A DNA stretch of 40,031 nt, taken from the NCBI GenBank assembly GCA_964353875.1, contig CAYGXU010000017.1, positions 1 through 40,031 on the forward strand, written 5' to 3'. Below are positions 22,845-32,068 of this stretch, one piece after another. The notes beneath the pieces were generated by a model, which was not told the DNA's origin, ran no database searches, and saw only the letters and a list, made by a program, of their open reading frames with translations. The stretch's first letter is position 1. Each line of letters begins with the position of its first letter. The DNA comes from MGNI01 sp964353875. Lineage in GTDB: Bacteria; Chloroflexota; Anaerolineae; Anaerolineales; E44-bin32. The translations under genes and the position numbers were made by a program.

Positions 22845-23894
22845 TCAATCTCCCGATGGGACAGAAATGGTTACTTTAGAGCCACCATCCGCGGAAGATT
22901 CGATGACAAATTCACCGCCTACTTGATGAACACGGTCTTCGACGACTCGTAATACTCGATCAGTTTCCTCCTCCGATCCTGTCTCGTGTTCTAACATCCT
23001 GCCATTATCTTCGATAATCGCTCGCACCTCATCTTCATCGATTGATACGGAAAGTTTTACTTGGGTTGCTTGAGCATAGTCACGGATATTACTCAAGACA
23101 TCCTGAATTGCACGAAAACTGATCACCTCACGATGAGGCTCCAAACGTCTTTCACTCCCAGTGAATACAAGAGAAATATCCAATCCGGTTTTTTCTTTAA
23201 ATGCCTCGGTATAACGCCGAAGCGTTGGAACCAAACCGAGATCGTCCAACATCATTGGGCGAAGATCGAAAATAAAATCCCGAACCTGAGCAAAGGTGGT
23301 TGTGGCCGATTCCTTTAAATTATTCAATTCAATTCTTGCTTTTTCCGGATCTATATCGAAGAGACGCAAAGCGATCTCTGTCAGCAAGATAAAGTTGGCG
23401 AGCGCTTGCGCAGGACCATCGTGAATTTGCCGAGAAATACGCCTTCGTTCCTCCTCTTGCGCAGAAATGATCTTTTCGATGATTGCGCTGCTCACGTTTT
23501 CCTTTGGTCGGATAATCGTTGGGGTTACCCCGGATTCAAGCAAACTAATCGTGCGAGTGAGGAAATCCTCATAACGCAGCAAATTGGTTTGATCGCTTTG
23601 AAGCTTCTCTGATTGACCACGCATGGTGAAAAGACGCTGTTGTGTATCCTGCGCTGCCTCATAGGCGGAACGAATGTCGTCCCGTGGGATGGTCTCGAAT
23701 TGAGCTTGGATCTGATGCAACCTTGAAGTGATGGATGAGTTGCGCTGAACAAGCTTTTCTACTTCTCCTTGGCTTTGCTCAATTAACAAACCGATTTCTC
23801 GCAATCCTACACTCACTTGATCGAGTTCGTTGCGCGCATAATCAATAAATTCATCCAGTGGATTTACTGCCCCCTCGGACGTTTCTTTCGGCAT
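22845..23894 (-). CDS. DegS-like cytoplasmic sensor histidine kinase (NarL/HisKA_3 family)
   Basis: Probable partner of the response regulator encoded just upstream. No membrane helix is visible; the first 150 residues are predicted coiled coil (ELDQVSVGLREIGLLIEQSQ and following), as in DegS. The HisKA_3 box is EEERRRISRQIHDGPAQALAN, His158 counted from the chosen start. In the ATPase domain the N-box (DVLSNIRDYAQAT) and the D-box (IIEDNGRM) are present, but the glycine-rich GLGLxGM lid before the last strand is replaced by TDRVLRVVEDRV, so ATP binding may be weakened. ATG 23894 starts 24 nt after the regulator stop; ATG 23948 would overlap that gene by 31 nt and has no ribosome site. The stop precedes the flp promoter. 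Confidence 0.88.
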   Translation of the reverse strand: MPKETSEGAVNPLDEFIDYARNELDQVSVGLREIGLLIEQSQGEVEKLVQRNSSITSRLHQIQAQFETIPRDDIRSAYEAAQDTQQRLFTMRGQSEKLQSDQTNLLRYEDFLTRTISLLESGVTPTIIRPKENVSSAIIEKIISAQEEERRRISRQIHDGPAQALANFILLTEIALRLFDIDPEKARIELNNLKESATTTFAQVRDFIFDLRPMMLDDLGLVPTLRRYTEAFKEKTGLDISLVFTGSERRLEPHREVISFRAIQDVLSNIRDYAQATQVKLSVSIDEDEVRAIIEDNGRMLEHETGSEEETDRVLRVVEDRVHQVGGEFVIESSADGGSKVTISVPSGD

Positions 23895-23917
23895 AGGATT
23901 GTTCTTACCCTTTGTGA

Positions 23918-24610
23918 CTATTTCTGCGTCTCCTGCAGGCGAACCCATCCATGACGCAGTGCGTATACCGCTGCTTGAGTGCGATCTTCGACATCCAGCT
24001 TTTGGAGAATGGCCGTCATATGGTTCTTCACGGTTTGGTGACTAATCCCAAGCCGAGAAGCGATTTCTTTATTACTCAGACCTCGAGTGACATACTGCAG
24101 AATTTCCATCTCTCGTGGCGATAAGGGATCGAATGCATCCACATCCCCTTCAAGGTGAGGACGACGAACCGCATCGACGCCGGAGGATAACCATTGCTCA
24201 AGTCCGGTTTCATCGAAAACCTGATCCCCGACAACGAAGAAGCCTCTGGCCACATGGCGGACCACATCGACTAACTTCCCTGCTTCAATGTCCTTTGAAC
24301 AATAAGCGGACGCTCCAGCACTAAATGCATGCAGGACTTGCTCAACATCATCATAGGCAGTAAGCAAAATGATTGAAGTTCCTATCCGCTCGGCGACAAC
24401 TTGTCGTGTAACCTGAATGCCATTCATGTTTGGGAGATTAACATCAATCAAGGCCACGCGCGGGCGTAGGTCACGAATGAGTTGAACGGCTTGGTCTCCG
24501 GTTATGCCTTCCGCCAATACATTCAAATCATCTTCTGAATCAATCACATTCCGAACCCCCTCTCGGAAGAGAGGATGGTCATCAACAATAATAAGTGAGA
24601 TTGGCTCCAT
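23918..24610 (-). CDS. NarL/FixJ-family response regulator
   Basis: Two-component transcription factor. The receiver domain has SLIIVDDHPLFREGV, phospho-acceptor Asp56 in VALIDVNLPNMNGI, Thr in ILLTAYDD and Lys in YCSKDIEAG. The LuxR-type helix-turn-helix at the C-terminus is LSPREMEILQYVTRGLSNKE, then GISHQTVKNHMTAILQKL. I start it at ATG 24610 (230 residues); the earlier in-frame ATG 24649 lies upstream of the predicted transcription start. AAGG is 8 nt before the chosen ATG. It is followed directly by the kinase gene and then flp, so it is a natural candidate regulator of the Tad genes; that is inference from position. Confidence 0.93.
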   Translation of the reverse strand: MEPISLIIVDDHPLFREGVRNVIDSEDDLNVLAEGITGDQAVQLIRDLRPRVALIDVNLPNMNGIQVTRQVVAERIGTSIILLTAYDDVEQVLHAFSAGASAYCSKDIEAGKLVDVVRHVARGFFVVGDQVFDETGLEQWLSSGVDAVRRPHLEGDVDAFDPLSPREMEILQYVTRGLSNKEIASRLGISHQTVKNHMTAILQKLDVEDRTQAAVYALRHGWVRLQETQK

Positions 24611-24639
24611 AATATACCTTACCCTCAGATGATTTCGAG

Positions 24640-24667
24640 AGTATATCATACACGCCTTTTAGGACAA
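24640..24667 (-). promoter_or_regulatory. promoter of the response regulator-kinase pair
   Basis: On the minus strand TTGTCC (24667-24662) and TATACT (24645-24640) are 16 bp apart (4/6 and 5/6). Initiation near 24633 leaves a leader of about 23 nt. It sits in the 60-bp gap after the last GT-C gene and decides the regulator start at 24610. Confidence 0.58.
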
Positions 24668-24670
24668 ACG

Positions 24671-26143
24671 CTAGCGCCCCCATTGATAAACAGCCATGTT
24701 CTCCCCACCTGACTGAAGACTAAATGTACTCTCTGTTTTATACACAATTTTCGCCTCTTTGGTAAGGACCGGATACCAATTTGGGAAAGTCATGAGATAA
24801 TCAGCCCCTTGATCGTTAATAAATGAACTCAGCGCGGCTTCATCCCGAATCATCGGAATAACTTCCGGAGAGATCAGCCCGGCCAAATCGAGGATACTCC
24901 TTTGGCCATAATATCCAAGCGCGCCGATATCGTGCGCGGCAACCAACGCCGTCTCTTCCGTGTTCTCGGCAATCCAACAAGACGCGGACACCATTTCGGT
25001 TTCAATGATGGCGACATCTTGGCCATATGCCTTCGCTCCTATGAACCAAAATCCAAACAATATGGCCAGCGAAGAGAGTAACCAGGCACGCGATAAGAAG
25101 CGTTTTTTTTCATTCGAAGTATTTGGCTCAATCCACCCTAAAAAGCCCTGGCATCCTATAAAAATCATGATAGGAATGGTAGGGATCGCATAGCGGCCAT
25201 GTTGATAGGTCACAGGCAATTGTAGAGCGTATACACCTAGATGCAATAAAACCCAAAATAGCGGAAGAAGAGGTCGCCATTTTCTCATTTTTAACGAGCG
25301 AATTAATAACGCAATCACCCCCGGTAATAGAACACAACCTATCCCTACCAATGGTTGAATCAACTGCTGCCCATATCGAAGAGGAAAAGGAATCTGTCGG
25401 AGGATGGCGTACTCAGCTTGTTTAGCATCGAAAGTATTCGGCCAGAAGGTTCCGCTGAGATAAAAATTAAACCCTAAATAGGGCAAGGCTATGAGTAATA
25501 AACCAAGCCCGATTTTTAATATTGAGGTGAACATCCGTTTCCTATTTCGATTGAGAGTCGCCGCCATTGTTGGGAGAAGCAATGTAACTGCATCCGGTCT
25601 AAGCCACACCCCTGCCCCGATGATCAAACCGACTGCAATAGGATTCCAACGATCACTCTCGATAGCGAACAAGACCATCATCGCAACCAAAGCAAAGGCA
25701 AGGGTCTCCATCCCTGATACAGCCGCCCAAGAAATGTGCCATTCCAACACGATTGCGAATCCAACAAACCAGGCCCAGCTTCTTTTATCCGGCTGACGAA
25801 GCCTGAACCAATTCATCGCCAATATGCCCATCAGTAATGAAACCATTGTCCCGATTGTATAAGTCCAGAACTTAGGATCGATCCCCATCAAAGGGCCTAT
25901 GGCTAACAAGAACGTCCACAAAGGAGCTGTCGAGCCAGCGCTTGGTTTTCCCGGCAAGAATGACCACTCACCGAAAGTCACGAAGTTCCTGGCATATGTC
26001 TGATGGATCCAGGCATCATCCAGAGGGAAACCGAGGCCATAAGTCCCATAACTCATCCATAGGTAGCCGAGGCTCGAGATGACCGCACAAAGTACCACCA
26101 GAAAAATGAATAGAGAATTGGGACTTCTTCTTTGCGTACTCAT
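24671..26143 (-). CDS. GT-C-fold membrane glycosyltransferase-like protein (AftB-like)
   Basis: Polytopic inner-membrane protein of 490 residues with about ten helices, predicted to transfer a sugar from a polyprenyl-phosphate donor on the outer face of the membrane. The first loop has the acidic pair typical of GT-C enzymes, FPLDDAWIHQTYARNF (D42-D43), followed by PGKPSAGSTAPLWTFLL, a pattern also seen in arabinofuranosyltransferase-like proteins. The C-terminal outer domain has AHDIGALGYYGQRSILDLAG, shared almost exactly with the plus-strand gene at 35522, so the two are paralogues. Start ATG overlaps the previous gene as ATGA. It is the last of a chain of seven minus-strand GT-C genes. Sugar and acceptor are unknown. 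Confidence 0.82.
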   Translation of the reverse strand: MSTQRRSPNSLFIFLVVLCAVISSLGYLWMSYGTYGLGFPLDDAWIHQTYARNFVTFGEWSFLPGKPSAGSTAPLWTFLLAIGPLMGIDPKFWTYTIGTMVSLLMGILAMNWFRLRQPDKRSWAWFVGFAIVLEWHISWAAVSGMETLAFALVAMMVLFAIESDRWNPIAVGLIIGAGVWLRPDAVTLLLPTMAATLNRNRKRMFTSILKIGLGLLLIALPYLGFNFYLSGTFWPNTFDAKQAEYAILRQIPFPLRYGQQLIQPLVGIGCVLLPGVIALLIRSLKMRKWRPLLPLFWVLLHLGVYALQLPVTYQHGRYAIPTIPIMIFIGCQGFLGWIEPNTSNEKKRFLSRAWLLSSLAILFGFWFIGAKAYGQDVAIIETEMVSASCWIAENTEETALVAAHDIGALGYYGQRSILDLAGLISPEVIPMIRDEAALSSFINDQGADYLMTFPNWYPVLTKEAKIVYKTESTFSLQSGGENMAVYQWGR

Positions 26144-27714
26144 TCCTTCTCATCATTGAAGCGAACTTGGAAAAGATACATCATCTCACCCTGTGCGTCC
26201 TTAAATGTGGTTTCAAGCTTCAACCAATCAAGCTGATCAGGATTGTAGTAGAGCTTCGCTAAATCCCTTGGATGATTGCGATCGATTAAAACCCACTCGA
26301 CTTGGTATTGGCGTACGACAAGTTCCAGGGTTATCTCATCTCCATTGGGAATCACTACAGCGTAACTACCTGAATGATGAAAAAAACCCGGCGGGTTGTT
26401 TAGTGCTACGGTTGTTTTATCTATCCCTTCCTGCGTGAACCAATCCGCCACTTCCTGGTAAACACGCTCATCAGCGGCCCATTCAGGCTGGTGCCAATCT
26501 TTCCCAAGTACGCGCACCCCAAATAACCCTGACGTGATCAGCGCTGCGAGTACAAGCGCTGCATTTGCGAAGACCTTTTCAGCCTGCGCACTTCGCCAAC
26601 CCCGATGCTTTACTCCGAAGTTAATCGCTTCACGGAGCCCTAAGGGAGCGAGCACCCAAAGAATTGGCATCATCATTACACTGGAATGGAAATAGCCACC
26701 TCGTGAACCCGCAAAAGGAAAAATGAGACTCATCATCGCCAAGAGTAAGATTAAATAGATGCTAACAAAGCGAACGTTCATCTCATGCTTAATTTTTTTC
26801 GCACCCATGATCATCAAGGGGCCAAGAAAAACCAAACCGTTCGTGGCAAAGAGGCTCTGAATATTCGTCCATAATGCTGACATTCGCACAAGGAAGATTT
26901 GCCCAATCCCCGATTCCACCCACCGCCAGAAATTTACTTTTTCCGGTGGATAGGTGAATAAATCGTCATAATGAATACTCCATAATGCGCGAGTTGCCCC
27001 CACCGGGAAAAAATGGCCGCTGATTTTCCAATTCACCACCCCCCAAGGAAGAATGACCACGAAATAACCGATGAATATCCATAAAACATGTTTCCAGCTT
27101 TTTCCGGCTGACAAGCCTGTGAATATTAGGAAAGCGAAAAGGAGAAGGATTCCATCTGCTCGCGTGAGCTGAGCGATTCCTGATAGAAAACCAACCAACA
27201 GCCATTGGAAGCTGCCACCTTGACCGGCTCCCTTCGCCATGATGAGAAAAATCAACAGGCCCAGCATGGCGTAAATCGCAAATGAATCCGTCGTAACCAG
27301 AAAAGGCAAATAGAATCCTGGGAAAGCTGCTAAAAGCCCCGACAACCACGCCAACTTCGAGTCTCTATGCATGCGATAGGCAAGACAGGCAGTCAAAGGC
27401 GAGATGGCGATCGTGAGGAGAATAAAAGGCACTTGTGCCGCGTGGAAAGTCAATCCAAACAACGCTTGACTTCCTGCAGCCAGAAAACTCGTCATCGGCA
27501 TCCAATATTGAAAGGCTGGATGAGGAATGCTTGTGGGATGATCGAGATAATTCCAGAGAAAAGGCTCATGTAATCCCCCTCCGCTAGCCAGAACCTTGCT
27601 CATGGCATAGTAATAATCCGCATCCATGTAACCCGTGGTTTGGATCAACCAGGCTGCACTTGAGGTAAGACAAAAACTTAGCAGTGCTAATAGGAGATAT
27701 CGAATAGGTCTCAC
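26140..27714 (-). CDS. GT-C-fold membrane glycosyltransferase-like protein (PMT/GT39-like)
   Basis: Membrane protein of 524 residues. The first outer loop has GYMDADYYYAMSKVLASGGG (D31, D33), followed by EPFLWNYLDHPTSIPHPAF, the acidic motif and proline-rich loop of dolichyl-phosphate-mannose-type transferases. About ten hydrophobic helices follow, then a C-terminal outer domain from about residue 420 (ADERVYQEVADWFTQEGIDK) ending in a QYQVEWVLIDRNHP strand. It overlaps both neighbours by 4 bp (ATGA at 27711-27714 and 26140-26143), so three genes are translated as a coupled unit. Specificity cannot be read from the sequence. Confidence 0.82.
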   Translation of the reverse strand: MRPIRYLLLALLSFCLTSSAAWLIQTTGYMDADYYYAMSKVLASGGGLHEPFLWNYLDHPTSIPHPAFQYWMPMTSFLAAGSQALFGLTFHAAQVPFILLTIAISPLTACLAYRMHRDSKLAWLSGLLAAFPGFYLPFLVTTDSFAIYAMLGLLIFLIMAKGAGQGGSFQWLLVGFLSGIAQLTRADGILLLFAFLIFTGLSAGKSWKHVLWIFIGYFVVILPWGVVNWKISGHFFPVGATRALWSIHYDDLFTYPPEKVNFWRWVESGIGQIFLVRMSALWTNIQSLFATNGLVFLGPLMIMGAKKIKHEMNVRFVSIYLILLLAMMSLIFPFAGSRGGYFHSSVMMMPILWVLAPLGLREAINFGVKHRGWRSAQAEKVFANAALVLAALITSGLFGVRVLGKDWHQPEWAADERVYQEVADWFTQEGIDKTTVALNNPPGFFHHSGSYAVVIPNGDEITLELVVRQYQVEWVLIDRNHPRDLAKLYYNPDQLDWLKLETTFKDAQGEMMYLFQVRFNDEKE

Positions 27715-29678
27715 GGAGTTAACCTGAACAATTGGTAACCTTCACCAAAAGAAGTGACCAACTCCAAATTGGCCAACAACCTTTCTAAGGCATCCCAATC
27801 CTCTCTGGTAAACCGAGAATCATTCTCTCGAACAAAGTCCACTCCCTTCACATGGACAAGGACATGCGTGAAACCTTCCTGATGCCAGGATTGCAGAATA
27901 AGATCAACATCGCCCATCCTGCGCCTGTCGGTATACCAACGGTCAATCCACGGATCAGGGAGACAGTGTGGTCGACAATAAAGACCACGTGGTTCCCATA
28001 GGACGAGGACATAAGCATCGGAGCCAAGGCTTTCTATCGCCCTCATCGCAGGAAGATAAGCTCCAAGACGACGAGTCAAATATGCGTCGTCTCCTTCCAT
28101 CCCCATGATTGATTTAAGAGGCTGAGATTGTATCCCTTCACGAAAAATCGTCATGGTTGAAAAAAACAGCGCGAGAATAACAAGCGCTCCTACAACACGT
28201 ACCATACGGATATTTGCGAGCTTTACCTCGGCTAGACCTTCGAATCCCACCCCAGCCAAAATTGCCCAAGCCGGAAAGAAGACATAATACAATCGGGTTT
28301 GACCAAGTAGTGGGTTATAAAGCGTAGCCACGATCCACAGTAACCAGCCGACAAGAATAAAACCCACGAATCCACGTATGCTCTCTCGATAGGATCGCCA
28401 AGCAAGGAATACCCCTGGCAACAAACCTAACATTAAAGGACCAATACTTGCTGAAAAACCAATCCCACCTTCAACGCCCTCGATCGTAGATATAATAGGG
28501 ACGAGCAGTATTTTCCACAATGGCAAATAGGAGACAGTATCACGATAGAACTGTTGACGCTCCGCACCCACCCAAGGGGTAGTTCCTATGTAAGGATATA
28601 GAATCGTCCCAGTGAAGATCAGATTCTTTATCAGCCACAGCAATGCCACAGCAATTGAGATCACCAGGTAAACGCCTAACGAACGTTTCCACGATTTATC
28701 GGTCCTGGAAATAACGAGCATAATAGCGCCAGCAGGGATGGCGATCCCGGCGGTATATTTAAATCCGAAAGCGAAACCGGCAAGTAGACCGGCGATGATG
28801 GCAAAACGGATTGAATTATTCATACGCCATGCATCCAATGCGATGAGAGCAGCAACACACATAAATGCCGCTCCCCAATCTGCATACCCCCACCCAAACG
28901 ACGAGGCTATTGTCTCACCAGCCAATAAAGCCGCACAGGCAACCCATCCTGCCCGACGGCTCAAGCTTCTTCCTAATGCCAGCGTACCGATTAGGGTCAG
29001 AAAACCGAGCATCCAGCCCAACACCGTCGCGGTCTCCTGACTGCCAAGCCCCATCGCCCAGGTGTTGAGCATCTCAGCAGAGAGCGGCATCCCCCAGAAA
29101 GGATTTTCCGGTGTGAAAAAAAACCTGCCTTCATCCAGAAACTCGGAAGGAAGCATCAGGTGATATACCAACGCATCGTACTGTGATGGAGGTGCAAGCG
29201 CCTCCAGAAGCCCATGCAAGACCACAACCCCCAATAAACCTGCGATGATAAGAAGAATTCCTGTAAGTCTTCGAAGTTCCTTCCCAAGCTCTCCCCAACC
29301 AGCCAACCATTCCTTTACGTACTTCCAAAGAAAAATCATCGGAATGATTACGAAAGCCCACAAAAACCATGGTTTATAAAGACCCAGTATTCCCAATATC
29401 AGAATGCCAAATACACTCACACCAGCGCCAAAAGCTGCCTGGATGACAAGATTAGCCAATCGATCGGGATGGACCCCACCCAGGATCCGTACACCAAACC
29501 CTCCTGCCAAAGCCACAATCGCCAGAGCGATCAGAATATTTCTTAGCGCTTTGAAAAGTGCGATCAGGAAAGTACTATCGAAAGGCTTATGAGGGACATA
29601 ATAAAGCGCGATCACGACTGTCAGGAAAATAAGGCCAAATATGGTTAGCAGGAGCACTCTTAAAGGAATTCTTTTCAT
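27711..29678 (-). CDS. GT-C-fold membrane glycosyltransferase-like protein, large
   Basis: The largest of the cluster at 655 residues, with about twelve to fourteen helices. Two or three extra helices precede the catalytic-type loop, which reads APPSQYDALVYHLMLPSEFL near residue 165, followed by FFFTPENPFWGMPLSAEML. This YDALxYHLxxP motif is common in a group of bacterial GT39-like proteins. The C-terminal outer domain contains SDAYVLVLWEPRGLYCRPHC with two Cys residues. It is first of the ATGA-coupled trio; 74 nt separate it from the preceding gene. A TTGCTG...TATTAA pair with 17-bp spacing in that gap is a weak promoter candidate. Confidence 0.8.
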   Translation of the reverse strand: MKRIPLRVLLLTIFGLIFLTVVIALYYVPHKPFDSTFLIALFKALRNILIALAIVALAGGFGVRILGGVHPDRLANLVIQAAFGAGVSVFGILILGILGLYKPWFLWAFVIIPMIFLWKYVKEWLAGWGELGKELRRLTGILLIIAGLLGVVVLHGLLEALAPPSQYDALVYHLMLPSEFLDEGRFFFTPENPFWGMPLSAEMLNTWAMGLGSQETATVLGWMLGFLTLIGTLALGRSLSRRAGWVACAALLAGETIASSFGWGYADWGAAFMCVAALIALDAWRMNNSIRFAIIAGLLAGFAFGFKYTAGIAIPAGAIMLVISRTDKSWKRSLGVYLVISIAVALLWLIKNLIFTGTILYPYIGTTPWVGAERQQFYRDTVSYLPLWKILLVPIISTIEGVEGGIGFSASIGPLMLGLLPGVFLAWRSYRESIRGFVGFILVGWLLWIVATLYNPLLGQTRLYYVFFPAWAILAGVGFEGLAEVKLANIRMVRVVGALVILALFFSTMTIFREGIQSQPLKSIMGMEGDDAYLTRRLGAYLPAMRAIESLGSDAYVLVLWEPRGLYCRPHCLPDPWIDRWYTDRRRMGDVDLILQSWHQEGFTHVLVHVKGVDFVRENDSRFTREDWDALERLLANLELVTSFGEGYQLFRLTP

Positions 29679-29752
29679 CGCTCAGACCCGGTTAATAAAA
29701 TGGATCAATCAACTCAGCAAAATCATTACCTCTACGAACTCTAGTCTCTCAT

Positions 29753-30982
29753 TCACCCCTCAACGGAAGTGTATTTCCTCGGACGGATATACCACCATCG
29801 GATCCACCACAAACCAAGCAAAATAAATAATGGCAGGGGGAAATACATGATGGCATGTTCCTGATTGCCTTCAATAGTTTTTATAAACAGAAGCCATAGC
29901 CCGACAAATAGGAGAAAAAGAGAAATTATCACTGCGATCGTTCCACCTTTTCGCCAGCGCTCAACCCAAACGCTGAAAACAAGAATCATACCGGGGACCA
30001 TAACCAAATAATTGGTTGTTGCTGTTCGGAAGACTGTGACGCTCGAAATCAAGAGAGTTATCGCTGCTGTCCATTGAAACCAACGATCCCCTTTTCCCCA
30101 GGCAAGGATCCATTCCCAGATCGCATAAACAAGGAATAGTCCTGTTAGGGCTAAATTGATCCAAGAGTAAGCCGGGTGAAAGAGCTCCGCAATCACAGTA
30201 ACCGGAGGTTTGGCTGGGGAATATTCCGGATAGGTGATGACTTCTCGGATCCAGCGCAGAGGCCAATCCGGCATGATCAAAATGGAAAGACCCATAATCA
30301 AAACGATAAAACCAACACTCGATACAATAAGAGACCAACGGCGATTAGAGAATGCCCAAATTAGAATAAATGGAATGATCAAAAAAGACATCGGCGGCTT
30401 TGAAATTGAAAGCGCTAGAAGTAATCCGGCAAAAATATTCCAATTTCGTTGTATGGCGAGCAATGCCCCTGCAATTAGCAATGCCTCAATAACAGCAAAC
30501 TGCCCTAAGACGATCGCCCGTATTCCATGGTACCAAATCACAGAGAAAACAAGCAAGAATGCCGCAATCGCATTTGAGGGTTTCCAGCCGGAAATCCGCA
30601 TTCCTATTAAGGTTATTATTGGTAGGCCAACCTCCAATATCGTCATCCATATCGTTCTCGCAATGGTATAAGGCAATAAACCAAAAGGAGCAAAGAAGAT
30701 CATCGCTGGCAGCGGATATACAAATAACGCCAGATCTTCGCCCTCCTCCGGATTCGCCGGTCGACCGTAAATAATCTCTTGGCTTCGAAGACCAACACGG
30801 GGATCATAAGGATTGATTCCATCGACTAACCAGGATTTCGCTCCCATCCAACGCGCAAGGAAGTCATTCCCTCCGGGTGCTTGAAGCACAAATTGATAGT
30901 TCGAATATAACAAAAGAGCTAGCACCAGGGCAGCGAGAAAAATTAAGAGCGTGTGTGTCCATCCTGGTAACTTACGGCGCAA
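29753..30982 (-). CDS. GT87-like (DUF2029) polyprenol-dependent glycosyltransferase
   Basis: Membrane protein of 409 residues from a TTG start, with AGGTG 4-5 nt upstream (30987-30992). The first outer loop carries GGNDFLARWMGAKSWLVDG and INPYDP, the FxxxWxGAxxxLxGxNPYD pattern of the GT87/DUF2029 family, whose mycobacterial member PimE is a polyprenol-phosphate mannose transferase. LxxSKPPMSFLIIPF later in the protein is also typical of the family. About ten helices. The alternative that it merely transports is less likely given these motifs. Acceptor unknown. Confidence 0.82.
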   Translation of the reverse strand: MRRKLPGWTHTLLIFLAALVLALLLYSNYQFVLQAPGGNDFLARWMGAKSWLVDGINPYDPRVGLRSQEIIYGRPANPEEGEDLALFVYPLPAMIFFAPFGLLPYTIARTIWMTILEVGLPIITLIGMRISGWKPSNAIAAFLLVFSVIWYHGIRAIVLGQFAVIEALLIAGALLAIQRNWNIFAGLLLALSISKPPMSFLIIPFILIWAFSNRRWSLIVSSVGFIVLIMGLSILIMPDWPLRWIREVITYPEYSPAKPPVTVIAELFHPAYSWINLALTGLFLVYAIWEWILAWGKGDRWFQWTAAITLLISSVTVFRTATTNYLVMVPGMILVFSVWVERWRKGGTIAVIISLFLLFVGLWLLFIKTIEGNQEHAIMYFPLPLFILLGLWWIRWWYIRPRKYTSVEG

Positions 30983-31159
30983 GTTTCACCTCTCCGAGAA
31001 GAGTATGGATAAGATTATTCTGAAAGTCATCCTCATCAACCATACCATCGGCGATGCATGACAATAGAACTCGAATAAAAATCCCTTCGGTTGAGTATAC
31101 AGCTTGCATATAGGACCAGCAACTGGTTTCCCAGCGAGGAAATAGGATGAGAATTCATA
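30983..31159. other. intergenic stretch between two GT87-like genes
   Basis: The 177 bp hold the AGGTG ribosome site of the downstream gene and no other clear signal. A 63-codon minus-strand frame crosses it but begins inside the upstream gene and has no recognisable content. Confidence 0.4.
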
Positions 31160-32047
31160 TTATCCAAGCAACCGATACAAGACAGCTCCCCACCAGAAGA
31201 GGAATACCAGAAGCGCCTCCCAGGCACGTAAATAGGAAGATAATGCTAGCCAAGGACCAATCAAACTAGAAGTTGCGGCGTAGGGTGAAAGCAGCGGAGA
31301 AGCAGCGACAAGAAAGCGCTCATCTTTACGGCGTATGCCCCACAAAAGCACTGCGATCCCAGCAGGCAATTGGAATGGCCATAATCCACCCCAGAGATTA
31401 TGTTGTGCACCGATGAATGGTTTTGGTTGTTGGAGTAATTCAAGTGGCCATAGCCCAAATAAAATCATGGTGAGGATCAGAACGAAAATGCTGATGATCA
31501 AAGCTGTCCAAAATTTCTTACGTTCAAGGCCAAAGAGCAATCCTATTGTTACTTGAGGTTTTGTCAATGCAATCAGCGGCCATGCTTCCTGCGGTAAGAG
31601 AATGCCCGCAAGAACCCACACGTCTATTTCGCCATGTAATACGATATAAAAACTGGCTGGCGAGGCCAGAACAAAGACCAAGCGCCAAAGATCCAATCCC
31701 CAACGCCGCGAGAGGAAGATTAAGAAAATAAAACTTGAAACTGCCACAATTGCCCATCCCCAACGAAAGGGTAATATACCCAGAGGCAAAAAGAGAGCAG
31801 CCACCCAAGGAGGATTGGAATAATACCCATGAGTTATCCTCTCTCCATAAAGCGAGGTACCCGATAGGATACGCAATGATGCGCCTTGGAAGGTCTCCCA
31901 ATCATCCCCACCCGGCAATGGCAGCAACGCAAATGTGCAAATTAAAGCAATAAAAGCTAATACGAATATTAAAGTTTCTTTGGAAATGAAGCCAGGAGAT
32001 CGATTTGCCAATGTTTTTAACCACTCTCGAAGAGCCATTCCCAACAC
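31160..32047 (-). CDS. short GT87-like membrane protein
   Basis: Membrane protein of 295 residues from GTG 32047 (ATG 32038 is an alternative, three codons on). It resembles a shortened GT87/DUF2029 protein: the first loop is LPGGDDWETFQGASLRILSG and TSLYGERI, then GYYSNPPWVAALFLPLGILP, where the DDW and the NPPW motif are recognisable, and LIALTKPQVTIGLLFGLE matches the family's K-P-Q helix. About eight helices; it lacks the C-terminal helices of the 409-residue neighbour. Complete by its own start and stop, with 21 nt to the upstream gene, so probably a naturally short member and not a truncation. Confidence 0.72.
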   Translation of the reverse strand: MLGMALREWLKTLANRSPGFISKETLIFVLAFIALICTFALLPLPGGDDWETFQGASLRILSGTSLYGERITHGYYSNPPWVAALFLPLGILPFRWGWAIVAVSSFIFLIFLSRRWGLDLWRLVFVLASPASFYIVLHGEIDVWVLAGILLPQEAWPLIALTKPQVTIGLLFGLERKKFWTALIISIFVLILTMILFGLWPLELLQQPKPFIGAQHNLWGGLWPFQLPAGIAVLLWGIRRKDERFLVAASPLLSPYAATSSLIGPWLALSSYLRAWEALLVFLFWWGAVLYRLLG

Positions 32048-32068
32048 TCGCAGTCAGCCATGATTGAA

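Noticed and set aside
24611..24649. ATG 24649 as the response regulator start
   Set aside because: It lies at the predicted -10 element, upstream of the transcription start; the receiver domain begins right after ATG 24610.
31036..31227. 63-codon minus-strand frame crossing a GT87-like gene end
   Set aside because: It starts inside the upstream gene in another frame and shows no membrane or domain pattern.
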